NCBI GenBank assembly: GCA_002256395.1
Contig: NKJG01000006.1
Location: forward strand, 92,328-156,327
From: Bacteroidetes bacterium B1(2017)
GTDB lineage: Bacteria > Bacteroidota > Bacteroidia > UKL13-3
Direction of reading: 5' to 3'
Length of the DNA: 64,000 nucleotides
Shown here: positions 7,907 to 16,125 of the stretch, piece by piece
Numbering within the stretch: the first letter of the stretch is position 1
Layout: every line of letters begins with the position of its first letter
The notes under the pieces: model-generated
Database searches by the model: none
What the model was told of the DNA's origin: nothing
The model's input: only the letters and a program-made list of their open reading frames with translations
Made by a program: the position numbers and the translations under genes

Positions 7907-9157
7907 ATGAAACCAGAGAGTTTAATGATGAGCTATGGCTATAAGCCACAGCTTTCTGAGGGCGCCATTAAATGCCCTATTTTTCAAACATCCACCTTTG
8001 TTTTTAAAAGTGCCGAAGCCGGTAAACATTTTTTTGAAGTGGCATACGGACTTAAAGAGCCTGAAGCGGGAGAAGAATTAGGTTTAATTTACAGCAGAAT
8101 AAACAATCCCGATTTAGAGATTTTAGAAAACCGCCTTACCCTTTGGGATGAAGCAGAAGAAGGAGCCGTATTTGAAAGTGGCATGGCGGCCATTACCACA
8201 GTTCTGTTAGAGTTTTTGAAGCCTGGCGATTTACTTTTAACAAGCAATCCACTTTACGGTGGAACCGATCATTTTATCAGTAAAATCTTGCCTAAATTTG
8301 GTATTCATGTGGCTTCATTTAAAGTTGGGCAAAGCCAAGAAGAGATTTATAAAATTGTAGAACAAACTGGTTTAGCGGCTAATTTGGCGCTTATTTTTAT
8401 TGAAACTCCCGCCAACCCAACCAACGATTTAATTGATATAGCAGGTAGCAAAGAGATCGCAAGCCATTTTTCAACTTCAGATAAGGAAGTGCTTTTGGCA
8501 GTTGATAATACCTATATGGGTCCGCTTTGGCAACACCCACTAAAACTGGGTGCCGATTTAGTGGTGTATTCTGCCACAAAATACATAGGTGGACATAGCG
8601 ATGTGATTGCAGGAGCCTGTTTAGGTTCGGCCAAACTTATGAAGCGTGTAAAAGGCTTACGTACCTTCTTAGGTAATATGGCTAGCCCAAATACAGGTTG
8701 GCTGCTCATGCGTAGCTTAGAAACGCTAAAAGTACGCATGGATGCCCAAACGCTTAATGCCGATAAGGTGGCTGCATTTTTAAATACTCACCCAGCAATA
8801 GAAAAGGTATATTTCTTAGGCAATTTAACTCCTGCCGATGGCGTGGCCTATGCCATTAAACAAAAGCAATGTTTAAGCAATGGGGCCATGATTTCGTTTG
8901 ATATTAAGGGAGGCGAGCACGAAGCTTTTATGGTGCTAAATGCACTTAAATTAATTAAGCTAGCCGTAAGCTTAGGTAGCACAGAAAGCTTGGCCGAGCA
9001 CCCTGCTAGCATGACCCATGCCGATGTGGACCTGGATCTTAGGAACGAATTGGGAATTACAGATAAAATGATTCGACTTTCGGTGGGTGTAGAAAACTAT
9101 GAGGACATTATTTTTGATTTGAACCAAGCTCTAAATACGCTTTTAACTAAGGTTTAG
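7907..9157 (+). CDS. Cystathionine gamma-synthase/lyase family PLP enzyme
   Basis: 416 residues from ATG 7907. A frame extension back to GTG 7871 would encode hairpin and T-run sequence and is rejected. This is the Cys/Met-metabolism PLP-dependent fold: YSR phosphate-binding residues (62-64), the cofactor-stacking Tyr in NPLYGGT (about 117), DNTYMGPLWQHPL (D200) and the lysine in YSATKYIGGHSDV (K225). The family includes cystathionine gamma-synthase, beta/gamma-lyases and methionine gamma-lyase, which sequence inspection cannot separate. No other methionine gene is adjacent. The role is transsulfuration or methionine catabolism. Confidence 0.88.
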   Translation: MKPESLMMSYGYKPQLSEGAIKCPIFQTSTFVFKSAEAGKHFFEVAYGLKEPEAGEELGLIYSRINNPDLEILENRLTLWDEAEEGAVFESGMAAITTVLLEFLKPGDLLLTSNPLYGGTDHFISKILPKFGIHVASFKVGQSQEEIYKIVEQTGLAANLALIFIETPANPTNDLIDIAGSKEIASHFSTSDKEVLLAVDNTYMGPLWQHPLKLGADLVVYSATKYIGGHSDVIAGACLGSAKLMKRVKGLRTFLGNMASPNTGWLLMRSLETLKVRMDAQTLNADKVAAFLNTHPAIEKVYFLGNLTPADGVAYAIKQKQCLSNGAMISFDIKGGEHEAFMVLNALKLIKLAVSLGSTESLAEHPASMTHADVDLDLRNELGITDKMIRLSVGVENYEDIIFDLNQALNTLLTKV

Positions 9158-9213
9158 GGGCTTATTGCTTTATTGGGTTATATTTGCGGGTTCTAACGCG
9201 CAATAATATATAT

Positions 9214-10527
9214 ATGAACTATCAGCCCATACTTGCTAATTTTGGCATTACTCAATTAAATCAAATGCAGGAAGCTAGCATTAAAGCTATTTCTTCTGGC
9301 TCTGATGTAATGCTTATTTCGCCAACAGGTTCGGGCAAAACCTTGGCTTTTTTACTTCCTATTTTGGCCAATTTGCAGCCCGATAAAAACTATGTGCAGG
9401 TGCTTATCATTGTACCTTCACGCGAATTAGCCATTCAAATAGAAAAGGTATTTAAACAAATGGGCACTGCCTTTAAAGTAAATTGCTTTTATGGGGGCCA
9501 TTCGGTTCGAACCGAAGAAAATAGCTTAACAGAACCTCCAGCCGTATTAATTGGAACGCCCGGCAGATTAGGCCACCATTTGCGAACTAAGAGTTTGGAT
9601 TTACGTAAAGTGCATACCCTAATACTTGATGAGTTTGATAAATCTTTAGAATTTGGCTTTAAAGAGGATATGGATTTTATAATTGGTATGTGCAAGGTGC
9701 TTAAGCAACGCGTGCTTACTTCTGCAACAGCCTTAGATGATGTGCCTAGTTTTGTTGGATACGATAAGGGTGTTACTTTAAATTATACGCAAGAAGACAA
9801 AGAATTAGAATCGGCATTGGTGAGCAAATTTATGCGTGTTCAAGGCGACGATAAATTGGAAGCCTTGATGTTACTTTTGGGTAAAATTGGATCTAAACCA
9901 ACCATTGTTTTTTGCAATCATAGAGAGGCCGTAAACCGTATTTCTGAGCAATTAGCGGTGCATAAAATTGCACATGGTTTTTACCATGGCGGACTGGAGC
10001 AAATAGATCGCGAGAAGACTTTAATTAAGTTGCGCAATGGTTCGGTTCATTTTTTAATTACTACAGATTTAGCAGCGCGAGGCCTAGATATTCCAGAGAT
10101 TGAATATGTAGTGCATTATCAATTACCTGCCACAGAAGATGTATTAATTCATAGAAATGGACGTACCGCCCGAATGAATGCTGCTGGAACGGCTTATTAC
10201 CTCTTAGATTTAGAAGATACTTTGCCAAGGTTTATAAGCGATACCCCAACAGAAGAGCCTTTGCCTAAAGAATTTGTTATGCCAGAACCAATGGCATGGA
10301 AAACCTTGTATATAGCAGCAGGCAAAAAGGATAAAATTAATAAAATGGATATTGTGGGAATGCTTCTGCAAAAAGGCAATTTAAAGAAAGACGAATTGGG
10401 TAAAATTGAAGTGCTAGATAAATCGGCTTATGTGGCAATAAAGGCAAACAAAATTCAAAAAACCTTGCAGTTGGTTCAAACCGAAAAAATAAAAGGCCGC
10501 AAGATTAAAATGGAAATTGCTTCTTAG
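9214..10527 (+). CDS. DEAD-box RNA helicase, DbpA-like
   Basis: 437 residues from ATG 9214 (an in-frame TTG 30 bases earlier is less likely). The motifs come in order: Q motif ITQLNQMQ, Walker A SPTGSGKT (36-43), PSRELAIQ, GTPGRLG, Walker B as DEFD (139-142) rather than DEAD, SAT, TTDLAARGLDIPE and HRNGRTAR. The last 75 or so residues, from MDIVGMLLQKGNLKKDELGKIEVLDKSAYVAI, match the DbpA RNA-binding domain, which in E. coli recognises 23S rRNA hairpin 92. A role in large-subunit ribosome assembly is likely. Confidence 0.92.
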   Translation: MNYQPILANFGITQLNQMQEASIKAISSGSDVMLISPTGSGKTLAFLLPILANLQPDKNYVQVLIIVPSRELAIQIEKVFKQMGTAFKVNCFYGGHSVRTEENSLTEPPAVLIGTPGRLGHHLRTKSLDLRKVHTLILDEFDKSLEFGFKEDMDFIIGMCKVLKQRVLTSATALDDVPSFVGYDKGVTLNYTQEDKELESALVSKFMRVQGDDKLEALMLLLGKIGSKPTIVFCNHREAVNRISEQLAVHKIAHGFYHGGLEQIDREKTLIKLRNGSVHFLITTDLAARGLDIPEIEYVVHYQLPATEDVLIHRNGRTARMNAAGTAYYLLDLEDTLPRFISDTPTEEPLPKEFVMPEPMAWKTLYIAAGKKDKINKMDIVGMLLQKGNLKKDELGKIEVLDKSAYVAIKANKIQKTLQLVQTEKIKGRKIKMEIAS

Positions 10528-11964
10528 TTAAAATACGATTGTTTGAATGCTATGAGCAGCACAAGTTACCTCCAACATTTTTGTGCCCGAGTACAGCATA
10601 TAGCTAATGGCTTTATCGCCTTTGTTTAATACTACCACACTTGTTTTTCCTTGTGCATTTATAAAGGCCGAAGCTTGCAAGGTGCTGCGGCTGCTAGAGC
10701 AAGCTACTCTGTAATCGCCGGGTCTTATAAACTTGCTAAAATGACCAATATAATAAAAGGCATTGGTGTAAATAATTTCGCTGGTTTTAGTATTTACATG
10801 CACGGGTGCAAAGCAAAAATTTTGAACATGATTTGGGCCACCTGTTTCATCTAAAAAAATATTCCAATCGGTCCATGCACATACGCCACGGTTAAAGTCT
10901 TTAATCATGGCATCGGCATAATACTCACCAATATCCCAGTTTTTATACTTCTTTTTGTTAAATGATTCTTTGCAGCCTTCGGTAAAAATTAAGTTGGTAT
11001 TAGGATATACTTGTTTAACTAAACTTAAGTTATCATGTTGTTGTTGGGCACCTGTCCACGTTTCATACCAATGGTAGCCAACGCCCCACACATAGGCCGC
11101 CGCAGCGGGGTCGGATAGAATGGTATTGGCTCTATGAAAAAGTAAATCGCGGTTATGGTCCCATACAATAATTTTCTTGTTGCCAAATCCATTGTTTTTA
11201 AGTGTTGGTCCAAGGTAATTTTTTAAGAAATCTCTTTCTTCTTCAGCAGTATAAATACACGATTCCCAGCGTTGTTTTGCCATAGGTTCGTTCTGAACCG
11301 ACACGCCCCAAATAGGCACGCCAGCCGCTTGATAGGCCGTTATGAATTTTACGAAATAAGTAGCCCAAGATTGATAGTAAGCTGGAAGTAATTTTCCACC
11401 TTGCAACATGTTATTGTTATCCTTCATAAAGGCAGGAGGGCTCCATGGCGATGCAAAGAGTTTAAGTTCGTTATTTGTTTTTGCAAAAGCCTTCTTAAGC
11501 AATGGAATTCGGAAGCTTAAATCGTGTTCAATGTTAAACGAGTTGAGTTCTTTATCACCCTCTAAAATGTAAGTATAGCTCTCGCTCGAAAAGTCGCAGC
11601 TATGAATATTGGTGCGGGCAAGTGAATACCCAATACCTGTATTCTTATCAAAGAAAGCATTCAGTAATTCTTCTTGTGCAGCTGCCGAAACTTTAGCAAA
11701 TGTTTCGGCACTTGCATCGGTAATAGCTGCGCCAATGCCTTGCATTTCTTGAAAGGTTTTTGTGTTGTCTATAAACAAGCAAATTTGCGTTTCGAGGGGT
11801 TGTTTGCTTTCCTTAAAACTTAGGGTATCGCTCGGGCTTAGTTTATAGGAGCTACCCTTTGCGGTGGTATAAATAATTGCTTGGGTTGCTGTTTGAGCCA
11901 AAAGTAGATTTGACCAAAGAATAAGACTAGCGATAAGTAGGGGTTTGATTTTAATTTGGTGCAT
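10528..11964 (-). CDS. GH30 glycoside hydrolase, secreted
   Basis: 478 residues from the ATG at 11964 (an upstream in-frame TTG at 11982 is possible). A signal peptide, LLIASLILWSNLLLAQ, is followed by a short linker and the GH30 (beta/alpha)8 barrel plus beta side-domain: MQGIGAAITDASAE, SPWSPPAFMK, the acid/base glutamate in SVQNEPM (E226) and the nucleophile in LIFTEGCK (E329). GH30 enzymes cut beta-linked glucose polymers, glucosylceramide or xylan; next to SusCD the beta-1,6-glucanase/beta-glucosidase subfamilies fit best. It is the last gene of the locus, 21 bases after its paralogue. Confidence 0.9.
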   Translation of the reverse strand: MHQIKIKPLLIASLILWSNLLLAQTATQAIIYTTAKGSSYKLSPSDTLSFKESKQPLETQICLFIDNTKTFQEMQGIGAAITDASAETFAKVSAAAQEELLNAFFDKNTGIGYSLARTNIHSCDFSSESYTYILEGDKELNSFNIEHDLSFRIPLLKKAFAKTNNELKLFASPWSPPAFMKDNNNMLQGGKLLPAYYQSWATYFVKFITAYQAAGVPIWGVSVQNEPMAKQRWESCIYTAEEERDFLKNYLGPTLKNNGFGNKKIIVWDHNRDLLFHRANTILSDPAAAAYVWGVGYHWYETWTGAQQQHDNLSLVKQVYPNTNLIFTEGCKESFNKKKYKNWDIGEYYADAMIKDFNRGVCAWTDWNIFLDETGGPNHVQNFCFAPVHVNTKTSEIIYTNAFYYIGHFSKFIRPGDYRVACSSSRSTLQASAFINAQGKTSVVVLNKGDKAISYMLYSGTKMLEVTCAAHSIQTIVF

Positions 11965-11985
11965 TTGAAGGTGGTATTGCAATGG

Positions 11986-13434
11986 TTATTGCCATTTAAA
12001 GCTCACTAAGGCGCCAGATTCTAGGCTATAGCTGTATGATTGGCTTCCAATATTAACTTGTAATTTAAGGGCGGTGGCTTGGTGGTTATAAGCAACTACT
12101 ACTTTTGTTCCATCGGGGTTTAAGTAGGCTACTTGCGATAAGCCTAGCGAACGTGTATCGGCAGTTTGTAACTTTAATGCATGGGCTTGAAGCAATTTGC
12201 TAGAATGGCCAAGCACATAGTATTCTACATTTTTATCAATAAACTTAGTGCTACTATTTACAGTTATTACACCTCGGCAATCGGCACATCCACCGTTTTT
12301 AGGGCCATGGTTTTCATCTAAAGCAAGGTTCCAAAACAATACTGTTTTAGCGCCATTTCGGGGCGAACCAATCAATAGGTTTTCTGAATTCCAGGCTAGG
12401 TTATTTCCAAAATCGGTAGAGAAATCACCACCTGAACATTCGGTAAAGTAAATGCCTTTATCGGGGTATTGAGTCATCACTTGGCTCATGGCACTAACGT
12501 TACCGCCATAGCAATGAAAGGCTGTGCCCGATACATATTTGCGAGCATCTGCATCTGCCAAAATGCTTAATGGATAATCGGGTCTATCCCAATTGTGATC
12601 GTAAATAATAATTTTTGTGGTGATAGAATTGGCTGCAAAAGCAGGTCCTAAATAACTTTTAATAAATAGGGCTTGTGCTTCGGCGCTCATCTCTGTGCTC
12701 ATATATGGAGCGGCATATAAGGGTTCATTTTGTATGGTTATGGCATCTATAAGTATCCCATTTTGCTTAAAGGCTTGAATATATTTTACAAAGTATAAAG
12801 CATAGGCACTGTAGTAGGCAGTATCTACTTTTCCTCCGTTTGTAAAACTTTTATTTGACTTCATCCAAACGGGTGCGCTCCAGGGCGAACCCATTATTTT
12901 TAGGTTGGGGTTAATGGCTAAAATTTCTTTTAATAGGGGTATTAAATTTGTTTCTTCTTGTGCAATAGAAAAGCTTGTTTGTAGCATATCTGTTTGCCCG
13001 TTTGGAATATCGTTGTAGGTGTAGTTTTGGAGCGAAAAATCGCTAGCGCCCATTGTTAAACGAACATAACCAAGGCCAATTCCATCTTTGGTATCAAATA
13101 AATCTTTTAGTATTTGTGCTCGCTGAGTGGCACCTAAGTGGGTCATTAATACATAGGCCGATGAGCCTGTTACCGCTGCACCAAAGCCTTCCATTTCTTG
13201 TTTTGTTTGGCTAAGGTCGAGGTCTATATTTACATCTGCTGTGGTTTTGCTTTGGAGTTTTAATTGAAGCGGACTTTTAACCATTTTTAAACCGCCAGAG
13301 TGGGTGGTTAGCCATACGCTTACCGAACCATCTGTTGGGTTGTTGCTGGTGTTTGGCACCATAATTTCTTTGCTCTTGCAGTTTACTTGCAAGAAACAAA
13401 TAAGTAGTAATACAGGTGCAAAAATACCTTTCAT
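11986..13434 (-). CDS. GH30 glycoside hydrolase, lipoprotein
   Basis: 482 residues from ATG 13434; this start places a clean lipoprotein signal at the N-terminus (KGIFAPVLLLICFLQVNC, acylated Cys 19). The longer frame lacks a signal. The GH30 fold shows MEGFGAAVTGSSA, SPWSAPVWMK, the acid/base glutamate in TIQNEPLY (E237) and the nucleophile in IYFTECSGG (E332). As a likely surface lipoprotein it would make the first cuts, while the soluble paralogue finishes in the periplasm; that division is inferred. A terminator lies just upstream (13485-13518), so this gene pair probably has its own promoter. Confidence 0.9.
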   Translation of the reverse strand: MKGIFAPVLLLICFLQVNCKSKEIMVPNTSNNPTDGSVSVWLTTHSGGLKMVKSPLQLKLQSKTTADVNIDLDLSQTKQEMEGFGAAVTGSSAYVLMTHLGATQRAQILKDLFDTKDGIGLGYVRLTMGASDFSLQNYTYNDIPNGQTDMLQTSFSIAQEETNLIPLLKEILAINPNLKIMGSPWSAPVWMKSNKSFTNGGKVDTAYYSAYALYFVKYIQAFKQNGILIDAITIQNEPLYAAPYMSTEMSAEAQALFIKSYLGPAFAANSITTKIIIYDHNWDRPDYPLSILADADARKYVSGTAFHCYGGNVSAMSQVMTQYPDKGIYFTECSGGDFSTDFGNNLAWNSENLLIGSPRNGAKTVLFWNLALDENHGPKNGGCADCRGVITVNSSTKFIDKNVEYYVLGHSSKLLQAHALKLQTADTRSLGLSQVAYLNPDGTKVVVAYNHQATALKLQVNIGSQSYSYSLESGALVSFKWQ

Positions 13435-13484
13435 GATGGGTTTAATAATAGGTTCAATATACAGCAAAAGCATTTTTATTTGGT

Positions 13485-13518
13485 AAAAAAGGCAATGAAC
13501 GTTTCCTGTTCATTGCCT
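13485..13518 (-). terminator. Intrinsic terminator before the GH30 pair
   Basis: On the minus strand a perfect 11-bp stem (AGGCAATGAAC, 13490-13500, with GTTCATTGCCT, 13508-13518) and a 7-base loop are followed by a run of six T. It lies downstream of the CBM-like T9SS gene and 50 bases before the GH30 start, so it should end or attenuate the SusCD transcript here. Confidence 0.85.
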
Positions 13519-13530
13519 CTGTTTGAAAAC

Positions 13531-13624
13531 TATAGAACCCACCCCTGGCCTAAACAAATCATACTAAAACTAACTCCTAATACTTTTTATAAGTAATGAA
13601 AAACGGAAGGGGTGGGATTCTATA
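13531..13624 (-). other. Long-stem hairpin in the 3' untranslated region
   Basis: TATAGAACCCACCCCT (13531-13546) pairs with 13608-13624 (one bulged A), giving about 16 bp around a 61-base loop. It directly follows the stop of the T9SS gene at 13635 and precedes the terminator. It may stabilise the susCD mRNA 3' end or be a regulatory RNA element; function unknown. Confidence 0.55.
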
Positions 13625-13634
13625 TTATTTTTAA

Positions 13635-14630
13635 TTAGTCAACTAAAAATCTTTGAACAGCTTTGCTATTGTTTGAGCTTACTTCTAATAAGTATAACCC
13701 TTGGCTTAAACCTTCAACAGATATTCTTTTGTTTAAGCTAAGTTCTGTTCTCTTAACATTTTCTGTAGAGATTACTTGACCGCTAATTGAATAGATAGTG
13801 AAGTTTACATCTTCTTTATTTACCGATTCAAATTTTACGTTGATGAAATCGTGTGAAGTTGTAGGATAGATAGCGAAGCTAAATTGGTTAGCAACAGAAG
13901 CAATACCCGTAGTAGTAGTTTTGGTACACGTATTGAATTTGTAGTTTGGTAAGCTACCAGCAGTTGCAATGGTGTCAATTCTGTACAAACGGTTGTGTGA
14001 AGCCGCATCAGCACAAGGTGCGCCTGGTGATTCGTCTTTACCCCATGAATCTCCGTTTAAGAATTTGTATTGCAATTTTAAGATCGAGCTTAATACAACT
14101 GCATCTGCTTTGTAAACAGTACCATTGTATTTGGTTAAAGCTGTAAAGCTTGGGTTCCAGCCATTGAAGTTACCAGCAACGTGAACTCCAGTAGATGCAA
14201 CTGTTGAATCGGCCATATCTACATAAAAGGTAATGGTTTTAGTTGCAACAGAAGTAGGGCAGCTACCAAATAATACCGCAGGAATTGTGATATCACTTAA
14301 AGGAGCAGTTAAAATTCTGTTTCCGCTGTTACCAGTTGTACAGTTACCAGTTGGTTTGCTTTCTTCGGTACCCCAAGCATTACCATTCATAAATTTGTAC
14401 TCAATATCATCACCTGGTTTTGCGCTAAGTGTGCATGAGTAAATGTTGTTTCCTTCTGGCAACATAACGTTTGCTTTAGGATTCCATCCATTAAAGCTAC
14501 CTACCATGTGTACGCTATCAGCCGATACCGTTTTGCCTGTCATATCTACCTTAATGGTAACATTAACAGTTTGAGCTTGCATTACAAATGCAACTAACAA
14601 GAATGAAAATAGTAAATTGATTTTTTTCAT
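13635..14630 (-). CDS. T9SS-sorted protein with two starch-binding-like domains
   Basis: 331 residues with a signal peptide (KKINLLFSFLLVAFVMQAQ). Two homologous domains of about 100 residues follow (about 20-115 and 128-225), each with VDMxxxxVxxxxVHVxGxFNGWNP and YKFxNGxxWGxxES, the pattern of isoamylase-N/CBM20-48-like glycan-binding modules. A type A T9SS sorting domain of about 75 residues closes the protein (FAIYPTTSHDFINVKF...GLYLLEVSSN). It sits 46 bases after the SusD gene and probably acts as the surface glycan-binding partner, like SusE/SusF in the starch system, but exported by T9SS. Confidence 0.82.
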   Translation of the reverse strand: MKKINLLFSFLLVAFVMQAQTVNVTIKVDMTGKTVSADSVHMVGSFNGWNPKANVMLPEGNNIYSCTLSAKPGDDIEYKFMNGNAWGTEESKPTGNCTTGNSGNRILTAPLSDITIPAVLFGSCPTSVATKTITFYVDMADSTVASTGVHVAGNFNGWNPSFTALTKYNGTVYKADAVVLSSILKLQYKFLNGDSWGKDESPGAPCADAASHNRLYRIDTIATAGSLPNYKFNTCTKTTTTGIASVANQFSFAIYPTTSHDFINVKFESVNKEDVNFTIYSISGQVISTENVKRTELSLNKRISVEGLSQGLYLLEVSSNNSKAVQRFLVD

Positions 14631-14676
14631 GTGTTTTGGTTTTAATTGTTTAAAATATATAAATTGTGTTTTGAGT

Positions 14677-16113
14677 TTAGTAGCCAGGGTTTTGGATAAG
14701 TTTAGGGTTTCTGTCCATTTCTACTTGGGGAATAGGAAAGAGCAATCCTTTGCTTGTTACAGAATAATTTAAGCCAAGATTATTCATAACAGTGAGCGCA
14801 TTTCCACTACGTTTAAGGTCGAACCAACGTTGACCCTCAAAGGCAAGTTCTAAGCGGCGTTCATTAGCTATAGCTTCCTTAACTTCTGCTTGTGTGGAGG
14901 CAGTTGTATTGCCAAGTTTAGCACGTGTTCTAATTAAATTTAAATCATCTTTTGCGCCACTTGTATTTCCAAGTTCGTTTTTTGCTTCTGCTTGTAATAA
15001 GATAATATCCGCTAATCTAATTAAGATGTTATTGTCGCTGCGGCCGGCACTTGCAGTTCTTTGCTTGTATGGGAAAGGAAGGGTATCGTTTGGATAGTGT
15101 GAATCTTTCCAAGGCAAGGCACCTTCAAAGAGGATAGATGATTTTAAACGTACAGTATCTCCTGCTGCTTTAAAGGCTGCAACAAGGTTGTTTGAAGGCA
15201 TATTAAACTTCTTCCACGAAGTTGGATTCATGGAAGGTGGTAGCCATAACATTGGTCCCCAGTTTGCTTGCTCACCCGAGTTAATAAATTGTATTTCAAA
15301 AATAGATTCACTTGAATTTTCGTGTTTACCATCCCATAAGAAATCATAATCAGTAAGCAACTGATAAGAAGCGCTGCTAGTTACTTCTTCTGCATATTGC
15401 AGCGCTAGTTGCCAATCGGGACTAGGTTTTTGAGCGTATGCTCTAGCCAACATAGCATTGCAAGCTCCTTTTGTTACGCGTTGTTTTCCTTGAGGGTGTT
15501 GAACCGGAAGTCTATCGGCTGCAAATTTTAAATCGGCAATAAGGCTTGCATATACGGCATCTACACTGCTGCGTGGTTGGTAAATGACAGATGGATCTGT
15601 GGAGTTTACTTTTTTAATAATTAATGGCACATCACCATACAGGTTTACCAATTGAAAATAATGGAAGGCTCTAATAAATGCGGCCTCGCCTAATATCTCT
15701 TGTTTTCTCTGCTCTGTAAGGTCTAAGGAAGTAATGGTACCTACATTGTCTAAAACGGCATTGCATCGACCAATGGCATCATATAAATAATTCCAATCTC
15801 TGCTTACATTTCCGTTAAGTGCAGTGGTAGTAAATTCGTCTAATTGAAAGTTGTTTGGATTGTCGCCACCTGCATAGCAATTATCAGAAACTACATCATT
15901 GTTGATGTAATAATCAAATACATAATACTCAGATTGAAAATTATTATAGCAGGCAATAATAGCCGATTCGGCATCAGCACCAGTTTTAAAAAAGTTGCCT
16001 TCTGTAACTTCCGAAATGGGTTTTTTGTTTAGGAAATCTTTCTTACAAGCGCCAAGGCCTAGGGCAACTAAGAAAAGTATAGAAAGTATATAGTTTGTTC
16101 TTGTTCTGTTCAT
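14677..16113 (-). CDS. SusD/RagB-type surface glycan-binding lipoprotein
   Basis: 478 residues. The lipoprotein signal ends in LGACKKDFLNKKP (Cys about 23). Typical SusD features include FLNKKPISEVTEGNFFKT, a TPR-like helical core (FIRAFHYFQLVNLYGDVPLI) and the C-terminal block RRLELAFEGQRWFDLKRSG...LLFPIPQVEMDRNP. SusD proteins form the lid on the SusC barrel and bind the oligosaccharide outside the cell. The gene is 12 bases downstream of the SusC gene, which is the obligate partner. Confidence 0.95.
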   Translation of the reverse strand: MNRTRTNYILSILFLVALGLGACKKDFLNKKPISEVTEGNFFKTGADAESAIIACYNNFQSEYYVFDYYINNDVVSDNCYAGGDNPNNFQLDEFTTTALNGNVSRDWNYLYDAIGRCNAVLDNVGTITSLDLTEQRKQEILGEAAFIRAFHYFQLVNLYGDVPLIIKKVNSTDPSVIYQPRSSVDAVYASLIADLKFAADRLPVQHPQGKQRVTKGACNAMLARAYAQKPSPDWQLALQYAEEVTSSASYQLLTDYDFLWDGKHENSSESIFEIQFINSGEQANWGPMLWLPPSMNPTSWKKFNMPSNNLVAAFKAAGDTVRLKSSILFEGALPWKDSHYPNDTLPFPYKQRTASAGRSDNNILIRLADIILLQAEAKNELGNTSGAKDDLNLIRTRAKLGNTTASTQAEVKEAIANERRLELAFEGQRWFDLKRSGNALTVMNNLGLNYSVTSKGLLFPIPQVEMDRNPKLIQNPGY

Positions 16114-16125
16114 GTGTTGGTTCTC

